Both the position numbers and the translations under genes were made by a program. A stretch of 64,000 nt of DNA. It comes from Mesorhizobium huakuii. Lineage in GTDB: Bacteria > Pseudomonadota > Alphaproteobacteria > Rhizobiales > Rhizobiaceae. Below the pieces are notes generated by a model, which searched no databases, was not told the DNA's origin, and worked only from the letters and a program-made list of their open reading frames with translations. Positions 43,109 to 50,748 of the stretch are shown in pieces. Every line of letters begins with the position of its first letter. The stretch's first letter is position 1. The stretch lies in assembly GCF_030160235.1 (NCBI RefSeq), contig NZ_BSNY01000047.1:372001-436000 (forward strand), written 5' to 3'.

Positions 43109-43540
43109 TCAGCCTGCCTGCATCGAGGCGATGGCGCGTCGCATCAGGTCGAGAAACACCAGCCGCTCGTCCTCGCTGAAGCCTGTCAGGGCGACCTCGT
43201 TCTGTGAGCGCGCGGCCTGCATCGCCGGTTCGCGCAGGCCCACGGCTTTCGCGGTGAGATGGATCGACTGCGAGCGCCCGTCTTCGGGGTGCAGGCGCCG
43301 TTCGATCAGCCCGTCACGTTCCATGCGGATCAGCGTGTTGGCCATCGTCGCTTGTTCCACGTTGAGACGCTGCACGAGTTCGCGTTGCGTCAGGCCATTT
43401 TCATCCCACAGCGCCAGCAGCGTCATGAACTGGGCGGGCGCCAGGCCGAGCGGCCGGATGCGCTGCTGCAGCCCGTTGGCGAACAACCGCGCCATATGGT
43501 TGGCCAGGAATCCGGCGGATCGTTCCTTCTGAAAGGTCAT
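43109..43540 (-). CDS. MarR-family transcriptional regulator
   Basis: 143 residues with the winged helix of MarR proteins (LAPAQFMTLLALWDENGLTQ, then RELVQRLNVEQATMANTLIR and wing RRLHPEDGRSQSIHLT). The ATG at 43540 is chosen because the upstream extension would be hydrophobic and cross the promoter and operators. It is divergent from the membrane protein gene at 43605, and two near-identical operators lie between them, so it is probably an autorepressor that also controls that gene. Confidence 0.9.
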   Translation of the reverse strand: MTFQKERSAGFLANHMARLFANGLQQRIRPLGLAPAQFMTLLALWDENGLTQRELVQRLNVEQATMANTLIRMERDGLIERRLHPEDGRSQSIHLTAKAVGLREPAMQAARSQNEVALTGFSEDERLVFLDLMRRAIASMQAG

Positions 43541-43556
43541 GCCCGCCAGATAATAG

Positions 43557-43585
43557 TTGAATAGCATGCTATGCAATGATATATA
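43557..43585 (+). promoter_or_regulatory. Sigma-70-type promoter for the 43605 gene
   Basis: TTGAAT (43557-43562) and TATATA (43580-43585) are separated by 17 bp, close to the housekeeping consensus. Predicted transcription would start near 43592, leaving a 5' leader of only about 13 nt with the GGAG ribosome site. The two MarR operators cover the -35/spacer and -10/start regions. Confidence 0.5.
43561..43572. promoter_or_regulatory. MarR operator 1 (ATAGCATGCTAT)
   Basis: Perfect 12-bp palindrome in the MarR/membrane-protein divergent region. Its centre is 22 bp, about two helical turns, from that of operator 2, so two dimers could bind the same face of the DNA. Confidence 0.65.
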
Positions 43586-43594
43586 GCTTGCTAT
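43583..43594. promoter_or_regulatory. MarR operator 2 (ATAGC-TT-GCTAT)
   Basis: Same ATAGC/GCTAT arms as operator 1 around a 2-bp centre. It directly abuts the GGAG ribosome site (43595-43598) of the downstream gene, so occupancy would block transcription initiation. Confidence 0.65.
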
Positions 43595-43604
43595 GGAGAT
43601 CAAA

Positions 43605-44060
43605 ATGAAAACCAAAATTCATGCAGCGGCAGGCGCCGTCGCGCTCATCACGGTTTCTGCTTTCTGGCTGTCGACGGCCACGGTTGAACTGTTCGGCGAC
43701 ACGGCCGCGATCACAACGGTCAAGAACTGCGTTCTGGCCGGCATGGCGGTGCTCATCCCGGCAATGATCATTGCCGGCGCATCGGGCTTTTCGCTCGGCA
43801 AGGGTTGGAAGAGCCCGGTCGTGGCACGCAAGAAGTGGCGCATGCGCATCATCGCCGCCAACGGATTGCTGGTGCTCGTGCCCTCGGCCTTTCTGCTCAG
43901 CAGCTTTGCCGCGGCCGGTCGCTTCGACAATTTCTTCATGATCGTCCAGACGATCGAACTGGTAGCCGGCGCAACGAATATCGCACTGCTATCACTCAAC
44001 ATGCGCGACGGGCTGTCGCTGCGGCGCAAGCCTCTTCGGCTGGCCGCGCGAACGCGGTGA
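43605..44060 (+). CDS. Four-segment integral membrane protein controlled by MarR
   Basis: 151 residues from the ATG at 43605, chosen because GGAG is spaced 6 nt from it (the ATG at 43593 has none). Four hydrophobic segments: about 5-25, 42-64, 83-104 and 112-135. No motif of a known transporter family is recognised. It could be an efflux or envelope-stress protein given its MarR control; that is inference. It ends 2 bp from the convergent WD40 gene. Confidence 0.75.
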   Translation: MKTKIHAAAGAVALITVSAFWLSTATVELFGDTAAITTVKNCVLAGMAVLIPAMIIAGASGFSLGKGWKSPVVARKKWRMRIIAANGLLVLVPSAFLLSSFAAAGRFDNFFMIVQTIELVAGATNIALLSLNMRDGLSLRRKPLRLAARTR

Positions 44061-44062
44061 GT

Positions 44063-45037
44063 TCAGGCCGTGATGTCGATGACGCCGCAGTCGCCGGCCG
44101 CGCTGCCGAAGGCGATGCGGCGTTCTTCCTTGTCCCACATCATCGCGGTGATGGCGCCCTTGCCTTGCCGGCGCAGCAGCACTTCCTTGGCGTCGGCGAA
44201 GCGCGCGGCGATCACCATGCCGTCCTCATAGCCGATCGCCACGACGTCCTGGCTCGGATGGCATGCCACGCATGTCACCATCGTGTTGCCGCGCGTGCCG
44301 AGTTCCAGCGGCGCCTTGCCCATCGGCCCGTCCTTGCCCGAAAACGGCCAGACGATCGCCGCCGGCGCGCCGGAACTCGCCAGCCATTTGCCTTTGACGC
44401 TCCATGACAGGCTTTTGACCTTGCCGGGATAACCGGTCATGCGCATGTGCTTGCCGTCGGCGAGCTTCCAGCCATGCAGCGCGTTTTCCTGCATGGTGGT
44501 GACGAGGAAGGCACCGTCCGGCGAAAAGGTGATGCCGGTGTGGGCGCCGGCCCATTCGAGCTCCACCGGCTTGCCTTCGGCAGCCGGGAAATGCAGCGTC
44601 GCGCCATTGTAGCGGGCAACGCCGAAGCGCATGCCCTTGGGCGAAAACGCCAGCCCCTCGACCGAACGCGGATGGGTAAATTCCCTGGTCTTGCCATCGG
44701 CGAAGCGCACGAAGGCAGTCTTGCCCGTCGCAAAGGCGATGGCGCCCTGCGGCCCGGCGGCGACGCTGGTGACCCACTTTTTTCCGGCGCTTGCCACGTC
44801 GGTGGCTTCGCCGCCCGCTTTCACGGCAAACACCTTGCCGTCCTCGCCGCCGGTGATCAGCCGGTCATTGGCCGCATCGTGGAACGCGGCGAGCAGCCCG
44901 TCATTGGCCTGGATGGTCTTGTGGCCATTGTCGAGCCGATGAATGGCGCCGTCGGCCAGCGCGAAATGCGGCACGTTGCCAAGGAAGACGGCGGCCACGC
45001 AATGGCCTTCGAGATCGAGAGGGGCAACTGTGGGCAT
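44063..45037 (-). CDS. WD40-repeat beta-propeller protein
   Basis: 324 residues made of about six to seven WD40-like repeats (HDAANDRLITGGEDGKVFAV, GLAFSPKGMRFGVARYNGAT, GITFSPDGAFLVTTMQENAL, SLSWSVKGKWLASSGA, CHPSQDVVAIGYEDGMVIAA). No signal peptide, so a cytoplasmic scaffold. The ATG at 45037 is preferred because the upstream part is not propeller-like. It lies beside the CobW-type GTPase gene on the same strand, separated by a repeat element; a link to metal handling is possible but unproven. Confidence 0.82.
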   Translation of the reverse strand: MPTVAPLDLEGHCVAAVFLGNVPHFALADGAIHRLDNGHKTIQANDGLLAAFHDAANDRLITGGEDGKVFAVKAGGEATDVASAGKKWVTSVAAGPQGAIAFATGKTAFVRFADGKTREFTHPRSVEGLAFSPKGMRFGVARYNGATLHFPAAEGKPVELEWAGAHTGITFSPDGAFLVTTMQENALHGWKLADGKHMRMTGYPGKVKSLSWSVKGKWLASSGAPAAIVWPFSGKDGPMGKAPLELGTRGNTMVTCVACHPSQDVVAIGYEDGMVIAARFADAKEVLLRRQGKGAITAMMWDKEERRIAFGSAAGDCGVIDITA

Positions 45038-45101
45038 CAGAACCATTCCAATGAGATTTGTCGCCAACCCGGGAAGGCGCCAGCGCCGCCAGATGTGACG
45101 C

Positions 45102-45248
45102 CCACCTTCTCCCCTTGTGGGAGAAGGTGGATCGGCGCGCAGCGCCGAGACGGTTGAGGGGTGGGTGACGGAGCACCGTCATTGCCAAGCTGGAACACCC
45201 CTCATCCGACCTCGCTTCGCGAGGCCACCTTCTCCCGCAGGGAGAAGG
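45102..45248. repeat. RIME-like rhizobial intergenic palindromic element
   Basis: The 147-bp core has three hairpins: CCACCTTCTCCC pairing with GGGAGAAGGTGG (45102-45130), CCTCGC-TTC-GCGAGG (45210-45224) and CCTTCTCCC-GCA-GGGAGAAGG (45228-45248). The first and third share their stem. This composition matches the Rhizobium-specific intergenic mosaic element (RIME) family. It fills most of the 217-bp gap between the CobW-type and WD40 genes. Confidence 0.75.
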
Positions 45249-45284
45249 AAGAGGGGGCAGCGCTAGCGCCATAAAGTCAGGAAA

Positions 45285-46358
45285 TCAAGCCGCCTGGCAG
45301 GCGTCGAAACTCTTCTTGAGCCGCTCGGCGTCGAGTTCGCGGCCGATGAACACCAGCCGGCTCTCATGCTTCTCGCCGTCCTTCCAGGCGCGCTGGTGGT
45401 CGCCCTCGATGATCATGTGCACGCCCTGCAGGACGTAACGCTCGTCATCACCCTTGAGCGCGATGATGCCTTTCAGCCGCAGGATGTTGGGGCCTTCCAT
45501 CTGCGTGATCTTCTCGATCCAGGGGAAGAACTTCTTCGGGTCCATCTCGCCGCCGCGCAGCGACACCGATTTCACCGTCACGTCATGGATGTCGGAAGGA
45601 TGCGCATGATCATGGTGATGATGGTGGTCATGCCCGTCATGATGATGATGGTCGTGATCGCAGTCCGGGCCACACTCGTGATCATGATCATGATCATGGT
45701 CATGCGCCTCGAGGAAATGCGGATCGTTCTCCAGCGCCCGCGACAGGTCGAAGGCGCCGCGGTCGAGCACTTCCGACAGGGCGACGCCGGCGCGCGTGGT
45801 GCGATGGATCCTTGCCGCCGGATTGATGGCGCGGATCGTCGCCTCGACCTTGGCGAGTTCTTCCGGGGTGACGAGATCGGTCTTGTTGAGCACGACGACA
45901 TCGGCGAAGGCGATCTGGTCCTCGGCTTCCTTGGAATCCTTGAGCCTGAGCGGCAGATGCTTGGCATCGACCAGCGCCACCACCGCATCGAGCTTGGTCT
46001 TGGAGCGCACGTCGTCGTCCATGAAGAAGGTCTGCGCCACCGGCACCGGATCGGCGAGGCCGGTGGTCTCGACCACGATGGCGTCGAAGCGCCCCGGCCG
46101 GCGCATCAGGCCCTCGACGACGCGGATCAGGTCGCCGCGCACCGTGCAGCAGACGCAGCCATTGTTCATCTCGTAGATTTCCTCGTCGGATTCCACGATC
46201 AGGTCGTTGTCGATGCCGATCTCGCCGAATTCATTGACGATGACCGCGTAGCGCTTGCCATGGTTCTCCGACAGGATGCGGTTGAGCAGCGTCGTCTTGC
46301 CGGCGCCGAGATAGCCGGTGAGAACGGTTACGGGGATCTGCGTCTGTGCGTCGCTCAT
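45285..46358 (-). CDS. CobW/COG0523 metallochaperone GTPase with His-rich loop
   Basis: 357-residue G3E GTPase that probably delivers zinc (or cobalt) to target enzymes. Features: Walker A GYLGAGKTT (15-23), the metal-binding CxCC in NNGCVCCTV (C68, C70, C71), Walker B VVETTGLADP, NKTD guanine-recognition motif (159-162) and a His/Asp-rich segment at 219-253. The C-terminal CobW domain follows. The ATG at 46358 has GAGGC upstream; longer frames lack support. No convincing Zur box is visible upstream. The vitamin B12 role of CobW itself is less likely given the His-rich zinc-type loop and lack of cobalamin genes here. Confidence 0.9.
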   Translation of the reverse strand: MSDAQTQIPVTVLTGYLGAGKTTLLNRILSENHGKRYAVIVNEFGEIGIDNDLIVESDEEIYEMNNGCVCCTVRGDLIRVVEGLMRRPGRFDAIVVETTGLADPVPVAQTFFMDDDVRSKTKLDAVVALVDAKHLPLRLKDSKEAEDQIAFADVVVLNKTDLVTPEELAKVEATIRAINPAARIHRTTRAGVALSEVLDRGAFDLSRALENDPHFLEAHDHDHDHDHECGPDCDHDHHHHDGHDHHHHHDHAHPSDIHDVTVKSVSLRGGEMDPKKFFPWIEKITQMEGPNILRLKGIIALKGDDERYVLQGVHMIIEGDHQRAWKDGEKHESRLVFIGRELDAERLKKSFDACQAA

Positions 46359-46759
46359 GGCTTGCCTCGAGATGACTGGGCCTTCAAATCCAGGCCTCGA
46401 AAAAGGGATTGTCGGTTCCATATAGGATGTGTGCAGGGCTTTTGCACGGGGCAAACCGATGGGCCAAAGCTCTCGGCCTGGCTACTTGTAATATCGGCAT
46501 GCCGGATGACTGCGGGAGCGCGCCCCTGTGGCGAGCAAGGCGCCTTTCATGCCACGCGCGCCTTGTCTTGGCGTTGATTCCTGTGCGGCGAAAAGTCGTT
46601 TGTCATCTAACTGAAATAAACATCTGGCATTAGCCACGGCGGGCACCGCAATGCTTGCCGGCAAAGCTGTTTCACGCGCCGGATTCTTTTTATCGTCGAT
46701 TGCCAACCGGCCGGCTGCGTCTATGCTGTCGCTACCGGTATGGCCGAAGAGGGATGACC
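46359..46759. other. 401-bp intergenic region between divergent CobW-type and MarR genes
   Basis: No convincing gene, RNA or repeat was found. A weak GTGCA...TGCAC dyad lies near 46431-46446. The region must hold both divergent promoters; I could not assign -35/-10 boxes with confidence. Confidence 0.4.
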
Positions 46760-47230
46760 ATGGCCAAGGCGGACAAGACTGCGACAATGAGCCGGCTGCA
46801 TTCGGCGGCAAGGCTGGCAAGAACGGCGCTGGCGGCCCGGCTCCTGGCGCATGGCTTCTACGCTGGCCAGGACCAGATCATGCTGGCGCTCGACCGAGAG
46901 GACGGCCAGACGCCTGGCAATCTTGCCGGCCGCCTCGGCGTGCGCCCGCCGACCATCACCAAGACCATCAACCGGCTGCAGGCGCAGGGCTTTCTGGAAA
47001 AGCGCGCGTCCGAGGCCGATGCCCGCCAGGCGCACATCTTTCTCACCGACACTGGCCGCGATATCATCCACGCCATCGAGAAATCGGTGAAGAAGACTGA
47101 AAAGCAGGCGCTGAAGGGCCTCGACAAGAAGGACCAGAAGGCGCTGTTCAAGCTGCTGGCCCGCATCGAGGCCAACCTCTCCAACGAGGAGCTGGAGCTG
47201 ATCGACGACGACGCCGAGTCGGACGACTGA
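46760..47230 (+). CDS. MarR-family transcriptional regulator
   Basis: 156 residues. Winged-helix features: GFYAGQDQIMLALDREDGQT, LAGRLGVRPPTITKTINRLQ and wing KRASEADARQAHIFLT. The ATG at 46760 is chosen because AGAGGG lies 6 nt upstream. The C-terminus is lysine-rich and then very acidic (ELELIDDDAESDD). No target gene is obvious next to it; its stop codon abuts the convergent AraC gene's stop with no spacer. Confidence 0.88.
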   Translation: MAKADKTATMSRLHSAARLARTALAARLLAHGFYAGQDQIMLALDREDGQTPGNLAGRLGVRPPTITKTINRLQAQGFLEKRASEADARQAHIFLTDTGRDIIHAIEKSVKKTEKQALKGLDKKDQKALFKLLARIEANLSNEELELIDDDAESDD

Positions 47231-48103
47231 TCAGGCCGCTGCCGGGGTTGAGCCCTGGATCAGCGAGGACCAGCGCCCCGGTGTCATGCCGAACGCCTTC
47301 TTGAATTGCCTGTTGAAATGGCTCTGGTCGGTGAAGCCCGCCTCGACCGCGATCTGCGCCAGGGGTTCGCCGGCGGCCATCATCCGCCGCGCGCGCTGAA
47401 GCCGGCGCATTACCAGGAAACGATGCGGGCTGGTCGAGAAGGCGGCGCGGAAATGCCTCGATAAGGCGTAGCGGTCCAGTCCGGTGACGGCTTCCAGCTC
47501 GCCGGAGCGTACGGGACGCGTTGCGTTCTCGGTCAGATAATCCCGCGCCAGCGCCGCCGCCCGCCACGCCGTCCGGGCCATCGGCTTCGCCGGCTGGCCG
47601 GCATGGCGCGCCAGGCCGTGCATCAGTTGCGTGAGAAAATCGTCGACGAACAGCTCGTCGAGTTCCTGCTGTAGCGGCCCCAGCGCCGAAAGCAGCGTGG
47701 CGCAGAAGGCGTCGTCCCTCACCACGGCATCCCTGACGAAGGGCAACGATGCGCCGCCAAGGCAGTCCAGCATCAGCGACGGTTCGAGATAGAGCATCCG
47801 GTAGCGCAACCCGTCCTCGGTGCCGGCGCCGCCATCATGCAGTTCGTCGGGATGCAGCACGATGATCTGGCCGGGCAGGCTCAGCCGCGTCGCGCCGCGA
47901 TAGCGAAAGGTCTGCACGCCATGCAGAGTCACCCCGATCGCGTAGGTGTCATGACGATGCAGATCGAAGGCGCTGCCATGAAAGCGCGCCTCGATCCGCT
48001 CCATGCCGGCGGGGTCGGGCGCGGAGATGATGCAGTTCTCCGCCGCATCCGCGCACAAACGTCCAAGACCCCTAGAGGCCTGCCGGTCTAGTTCGAACGA
48101 CAT
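47231..48103 (-). CDS. AraC-family transcriptional regulator
   Basis: 290 residues. N-terminal cupin-like sensing domain (FHGSAFDLHRHDTYAIGVTL, then GQIIVLHPDELHDGG) and C-terminal double helix-turn-helix (LDRYALSRHFRAAFSTSPHR, IAVEAGFTDQSHFNRQFKKA, FGMTPGRW). AAGGAG precedes the ATG at 48103. It is divergent from the DUF2000 gene with a 52-bp gap, so it probably regulates that gene and perhaps the EamA exporter downstream. Confidence 0.9.
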   Translation of the reverse strand: MSFELDRQASRGLGRLCADAAENCIISAPDPAGMERIEARFHGSAFDLHRHDTYAIGVTLHGVQTFRYRGATRLSLPGQIIVLHPDELHDGGAGTEDGLRYRMLYLEPSLMLDCLGGASLPFVRDAVVRDDAFCATLLSALGPLQQELDELFVDDFLTQLMHGLARHAGQPAKPMARTAWRAAALARDYLTENATRPVRSGELEAVTGLDRYALSRHFRAAFSTSPHRFLVMRRLQRARRMMAAGEPLAQIAVEAGFTDQSHFNRQFKKAFGMTPGRWSSLIQGSTPAAA

Positions 48104-48155
48104 CGTCTCCTTCAGCCTCGCAATCGAGGCCCAACCTCGAATGGTCCCTTTTCTC

Positions 48156-48563
48156 ATGTTCGATACGAAATTTGCAATCGTCCTGCGGGAAGACTTGCCC
48201 GTCTGGCAGAAACTCAACGTCACCGCATTTCTGACTAGTGGCATAGTCGCACAGTTTCCCGACATCATCGGCGAGCCCTATCGCGACCGCTCCGGCAATC
48301 TCTACAACCCCCTTTCGATCCAGCCGGTCATCGTGCTGTCGGCAGACCAGGTGTCGCTGGCCGCGATCCACCGGCGCACGCTTGAACGCGGCGTGACGAC
48401 CTCGCTCTATGTCGAGGAGATGTTTTCCACCGGCTTCGACGCCGCCAACCGCGCCGTCTTTGCACAATTCGCGCCTGAAGACGCCAAGGTGGTCGGCATC
48501 GCGCTGCGCGCCGAGAAGAAGGTGGTCGACAAGATCACCAAGGGCGCCCGCATGCAGGCTTAG
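48156..48563 (+). CDS. DUF2000 family protein
   Basis: 135 residues from the ATG at 48156, where the family's usual beginning (MFDTKFAIVLREDLPVWQKL) starts; an ATG at 48141 would add five residues and has GAGG further upstream. Other conserved parts are NVTAFLTSGI, GEPYRDRSGN and KVVGIALRAEKKVVDKIT. The fold is related to peptidyl-tRNA hydrolase II, but the catalytic role is unknown. It is divergent from an AraC regulator. Confidence 0.82.
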   Translation: MFDTKFAIVLREDLPVWQKLNVTAFLTSGIVAQFPDIIGEPYRDRSGNLYNPLSIQPVIVLSADQVSLAAIHRRTLERGVTTSLYVEEMFSTGFDAANRAVFAQFAPEDAKVVGIALRAEKKVVDKITKGARMQA

Positions 48564-48705
48564 GGGGGAGGCTTGGACTAAGCCTGGCGGCTGCTATTGT
48601 TGTGCCAGCGAGCTCAGGTGCGCGGCAGCGGCCGACAATTGGCTTGCCGGCAAGCGGCAATTCCCGCAAAGGTGCGCTCTAGCCCAGCTTTTCCCCGGCC
48701 TGCAC

Positions 48706-49647
48706 GTGAATGCTTCCAAAAGATATGTCGAAAGCGCGACGCCGCCGGTGGCGATCCTGTGCATGCTTTCCACCTATGTCTTCTTCACCTTCCTCGACAC
48801 CTCGAGCAAATATCTCGTCCTTGCCGGCGTTTCCGCGCTGATCGTTGCCTGGGTGCGCTTTGCCGTGCATGTCGTGCTGGTCGGCACGCTCCTGCGCGGC
48901 TGGCGCGATCCGGTGCGGTTTCGCCCGGTCAACCTGCCGGCGCATGTGCTGCGTGGTGTGTTCCTGTTCGGCTCGACCATGTGCAACATCCTGGCCCTGC
49001 GCTCCCTGCAGCTGGCCGAGACGACGTCGATCTATTTCTTCGGGCCGATGGTGATCACGGCACTTGCCGGCCCGCTGCTTGGCGAATGGGCCGGCTGGCG
49101 GCGCTGGCTGGCCATCCTGGCCGCCTTCGCCGGGGTCCTCATCATCACGAGGCCAGGTGTCGGCGTCTTCGGCATCGGCCATCTCTTCGCACTCGGCTCG
49201 ATGCTGTCGAACTGCTTCTATGTCATCATGACGCGCCGCATGTCGTCGACCGAGACGTCGGAAAGCCTGATCCTGTTTTCAGCGCTGGCGCCGACGGTGC
49301 TGCTTCTGCCCATGCTGCCGTTTTCCTTTTCGCTGCCGCATGACGGCTGGCACTGGTTCGTGCTGCTTATGCTTGGCGTGTTCGGCGGCGTCGGGCACTG
49401 GCTACTGGTCCAGGCCTATCGGCTGGCGACGACCACGGCGCTCGCCCCCTATCCCTATTCGCAGATGGTGTGGATGATCATTTCCGGCTGGATCGTCTTC
49501 AAGCAGTTCCCGGATCGCTGGACGCTGGTCGGCGCCGCCATCATCGTCGCCAGCGGCCTCTACATCGTCCATCGCGAGCACCGGCTTCGGCTGCAGAGCC
49601 GCGCGGCCTCCGATGTCGAGGCCGAGGCGCTGGCAAAAAAACTTTGA
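48706..49647 (+). CDS. EamA/DMT-superfamily exporter
   Basis: 313 residues from the GTG at 48706; the ribosome site is weak and no ATG in this frame precedes the first membrane segment. About ten membrane segments in two EamA repeats; the first repeat ends GPLLGEWAGWRRWLAILAAF and the second includes WLLVQAYRLATTTALAPYPY. Likely exports an amino acid or metabolite. It ends with a TGA in the same reading frame as the next gene (LacI regulator). Confidence 0.85.
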   Translation: MNASKRYVESATPPVAILCMLSTYVFFTFLDTSSKYLVLAGVSALIVAWVRFAVHVVLVGTLLRGWRDPVRFRPVNLPAHVLRGVFLFGSTMCNILALRSLQLAETTSIYFFGPMVITALAGPLLGEWAGWRRWLAILAAFAGVLIITRPGVGVFGIGHLFALGSMLSNCFYVIMTRRMSSTETSESLILFSALAPTVLLLPMLPFSFSLPHDGWHWFVLLMLGVFGGVGHWLLVQAYRLATTTALAPYPYSQMVWMIISGWIVFKQFPDRWTLVGAAIIVASGLYIVHREHRLRLQSRAASDVEAEALAKKL

Positions 49648-49725
49648 TTTGCCCCCGATCGGTGGCATAACGCCGCCTTTAAACTGTTTAGGTCGCAATT
49701 CAGCTCGTTCGGGGGGCGCAAGGCG

Positions 49726-50748
49726 CTGGCACAAAAAATCAAGCTTTCGACGATCGCCGATGCACTTGGCGTGTCCACGGCCACCGTGTCGCTGGCGCTG
49801 CGCGACAGCCCGCTGGTTGCCGGTTCGACGCGCGACCGCATCAAGGAACATGCGCGCGCCATCGGCTATATCTACAACCGCCGCGCCGCCAGCCTTCGCA
49901 CCTCGCGCTCGGGCATTGTCGGCGTCGTCGTCCACGACATCATGAACCCGTTCTTCGCCGAGATCCTGCGTTCGATCGAGAGCGAGCTCGACCGCAGCCG
50001 GCAGACCTTCATCCTGTCCAACCACTACGACCAGCTCGAGAAGCAGCGCACCTTCATCGACACGCTGCTGCAGCTCGGCGCCGACGGCGTCATCATGTCG
50101 CCGGCCATCGGCACCCCGGCCGCCGACATACTGATGGCCGAGGAGAACGGCCTGCCGGCGGTGCTCATCGCCCGCACCGTCGAGGGCGCCGACGTGCCGG
50201 TGTTTCGCGGCGACGACGCTTATGGCACCGGGCTTGCCACCAACCATCTGATCTCGCTCGGCCACAAGCGCATCGCCATGATCGGCGGTACCGACCAGAC
50301 CTCGACCGGCCGCGATCGCTACCAGGGCTATGTCAACGCCATGGAGGCGGCCGGGCTCGAGGTCAGGCCGTCTTGGCGCATCGCCGGCCCGCGCACCAAG
50401 CAGGCCGGCTTCGAGGCCGCCGGACAGTTCCTGGCGCTGAAGGACAGACCGACCGCCGCCTGCTGCTGGAACGACCTCGTCGCCATCGGCCTGATGAACG
50501 GCATTGCGCGCGCCGGCCTGGTGCCGGGCATCGACATCTCCGTCACCGGCTATGACGATCTAGAGGAGGCGGCGATCGCCACGCCGGCGCTGACCACCGT
50601 CTGGAACGGCCAGCGCGAGGTCGGCCGCCGCGCCGCCAGCGCGCTGCTCGACAAGCTCAACGGGCAGACGGTGCGGCCCTCGCAGGAATTGATCAAGCCG
50701 GAACTGCATGTACGCCAGTCGACCGGCAAGCCGGTGGAGCGGGCATGA
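49726..50748 (+). CDS. LacI-family transcriptional regulator with non-canonical start
   Basis: 340 residues if read from the CTG at 49726. The LacI helix-turn-helix begins at once (LAQKIKLSTIADALGVSTAT, then VSLALRDSPLV), followed by the effector domain (SGIVGVVVHDIMNPFFAEIL, SLGHKRIAMIGG, TGYDDLEEAAIATPALTTV). There is no ATG, GTG or TTG between the preceding in-frame TGA (49645) and the GTG at 49771; starting at that GTG would remove the first helix. GGGGGG at 49711-49716 is 9 nt from the CTG. It overlaps the 2-hydroxyacid dehydrogenase gene by 4 nt. Confidence 0.78.
   Translation: MAQKIKLSTIADALGVSTATVSLALRDSPLVAGSTRDRIKEHARAIGYIYNRRAASLRTSRSGIVGVVVHDIMNPFFAEILRSIESELDRSRQTFILSNHYDQLEKQRTFIDTLLQLGADGVIMSPAIGTPAADILMAEENGLPAVLIARTVEGADVPVFRGDDAYGTGLATNHLISLGHKRIAMIGGTDQTSTGRDRYQGYVNAMEAAGLEVRPSWRIAGPRTKQAGFEAAGQFLALKDRPTAACCWNDLVAIGLMNGIARAGLVPGIDISVTGYDDLEEAAIATPALTTVWNGQREVGRRAASALLDKLNGQTVRPSQELIKPELHVRQSTGKPVERA

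Noticed and set aside
45595-45715. Simple-sequence repeat (CAT/CGTGAT-rich tract)
   Set aside because: It is the coding sequence of the His/Asp-rich loop of the CobW-type GTPase, not an independent repeat or CRISPR-like array.
49771-50748. GTG at 49771 as the start of the LacI regulator
   Set aside because: It would delete the first helix of the DNA-binding domain, which is clearly encoded upstream; no ribosome site precedes it.
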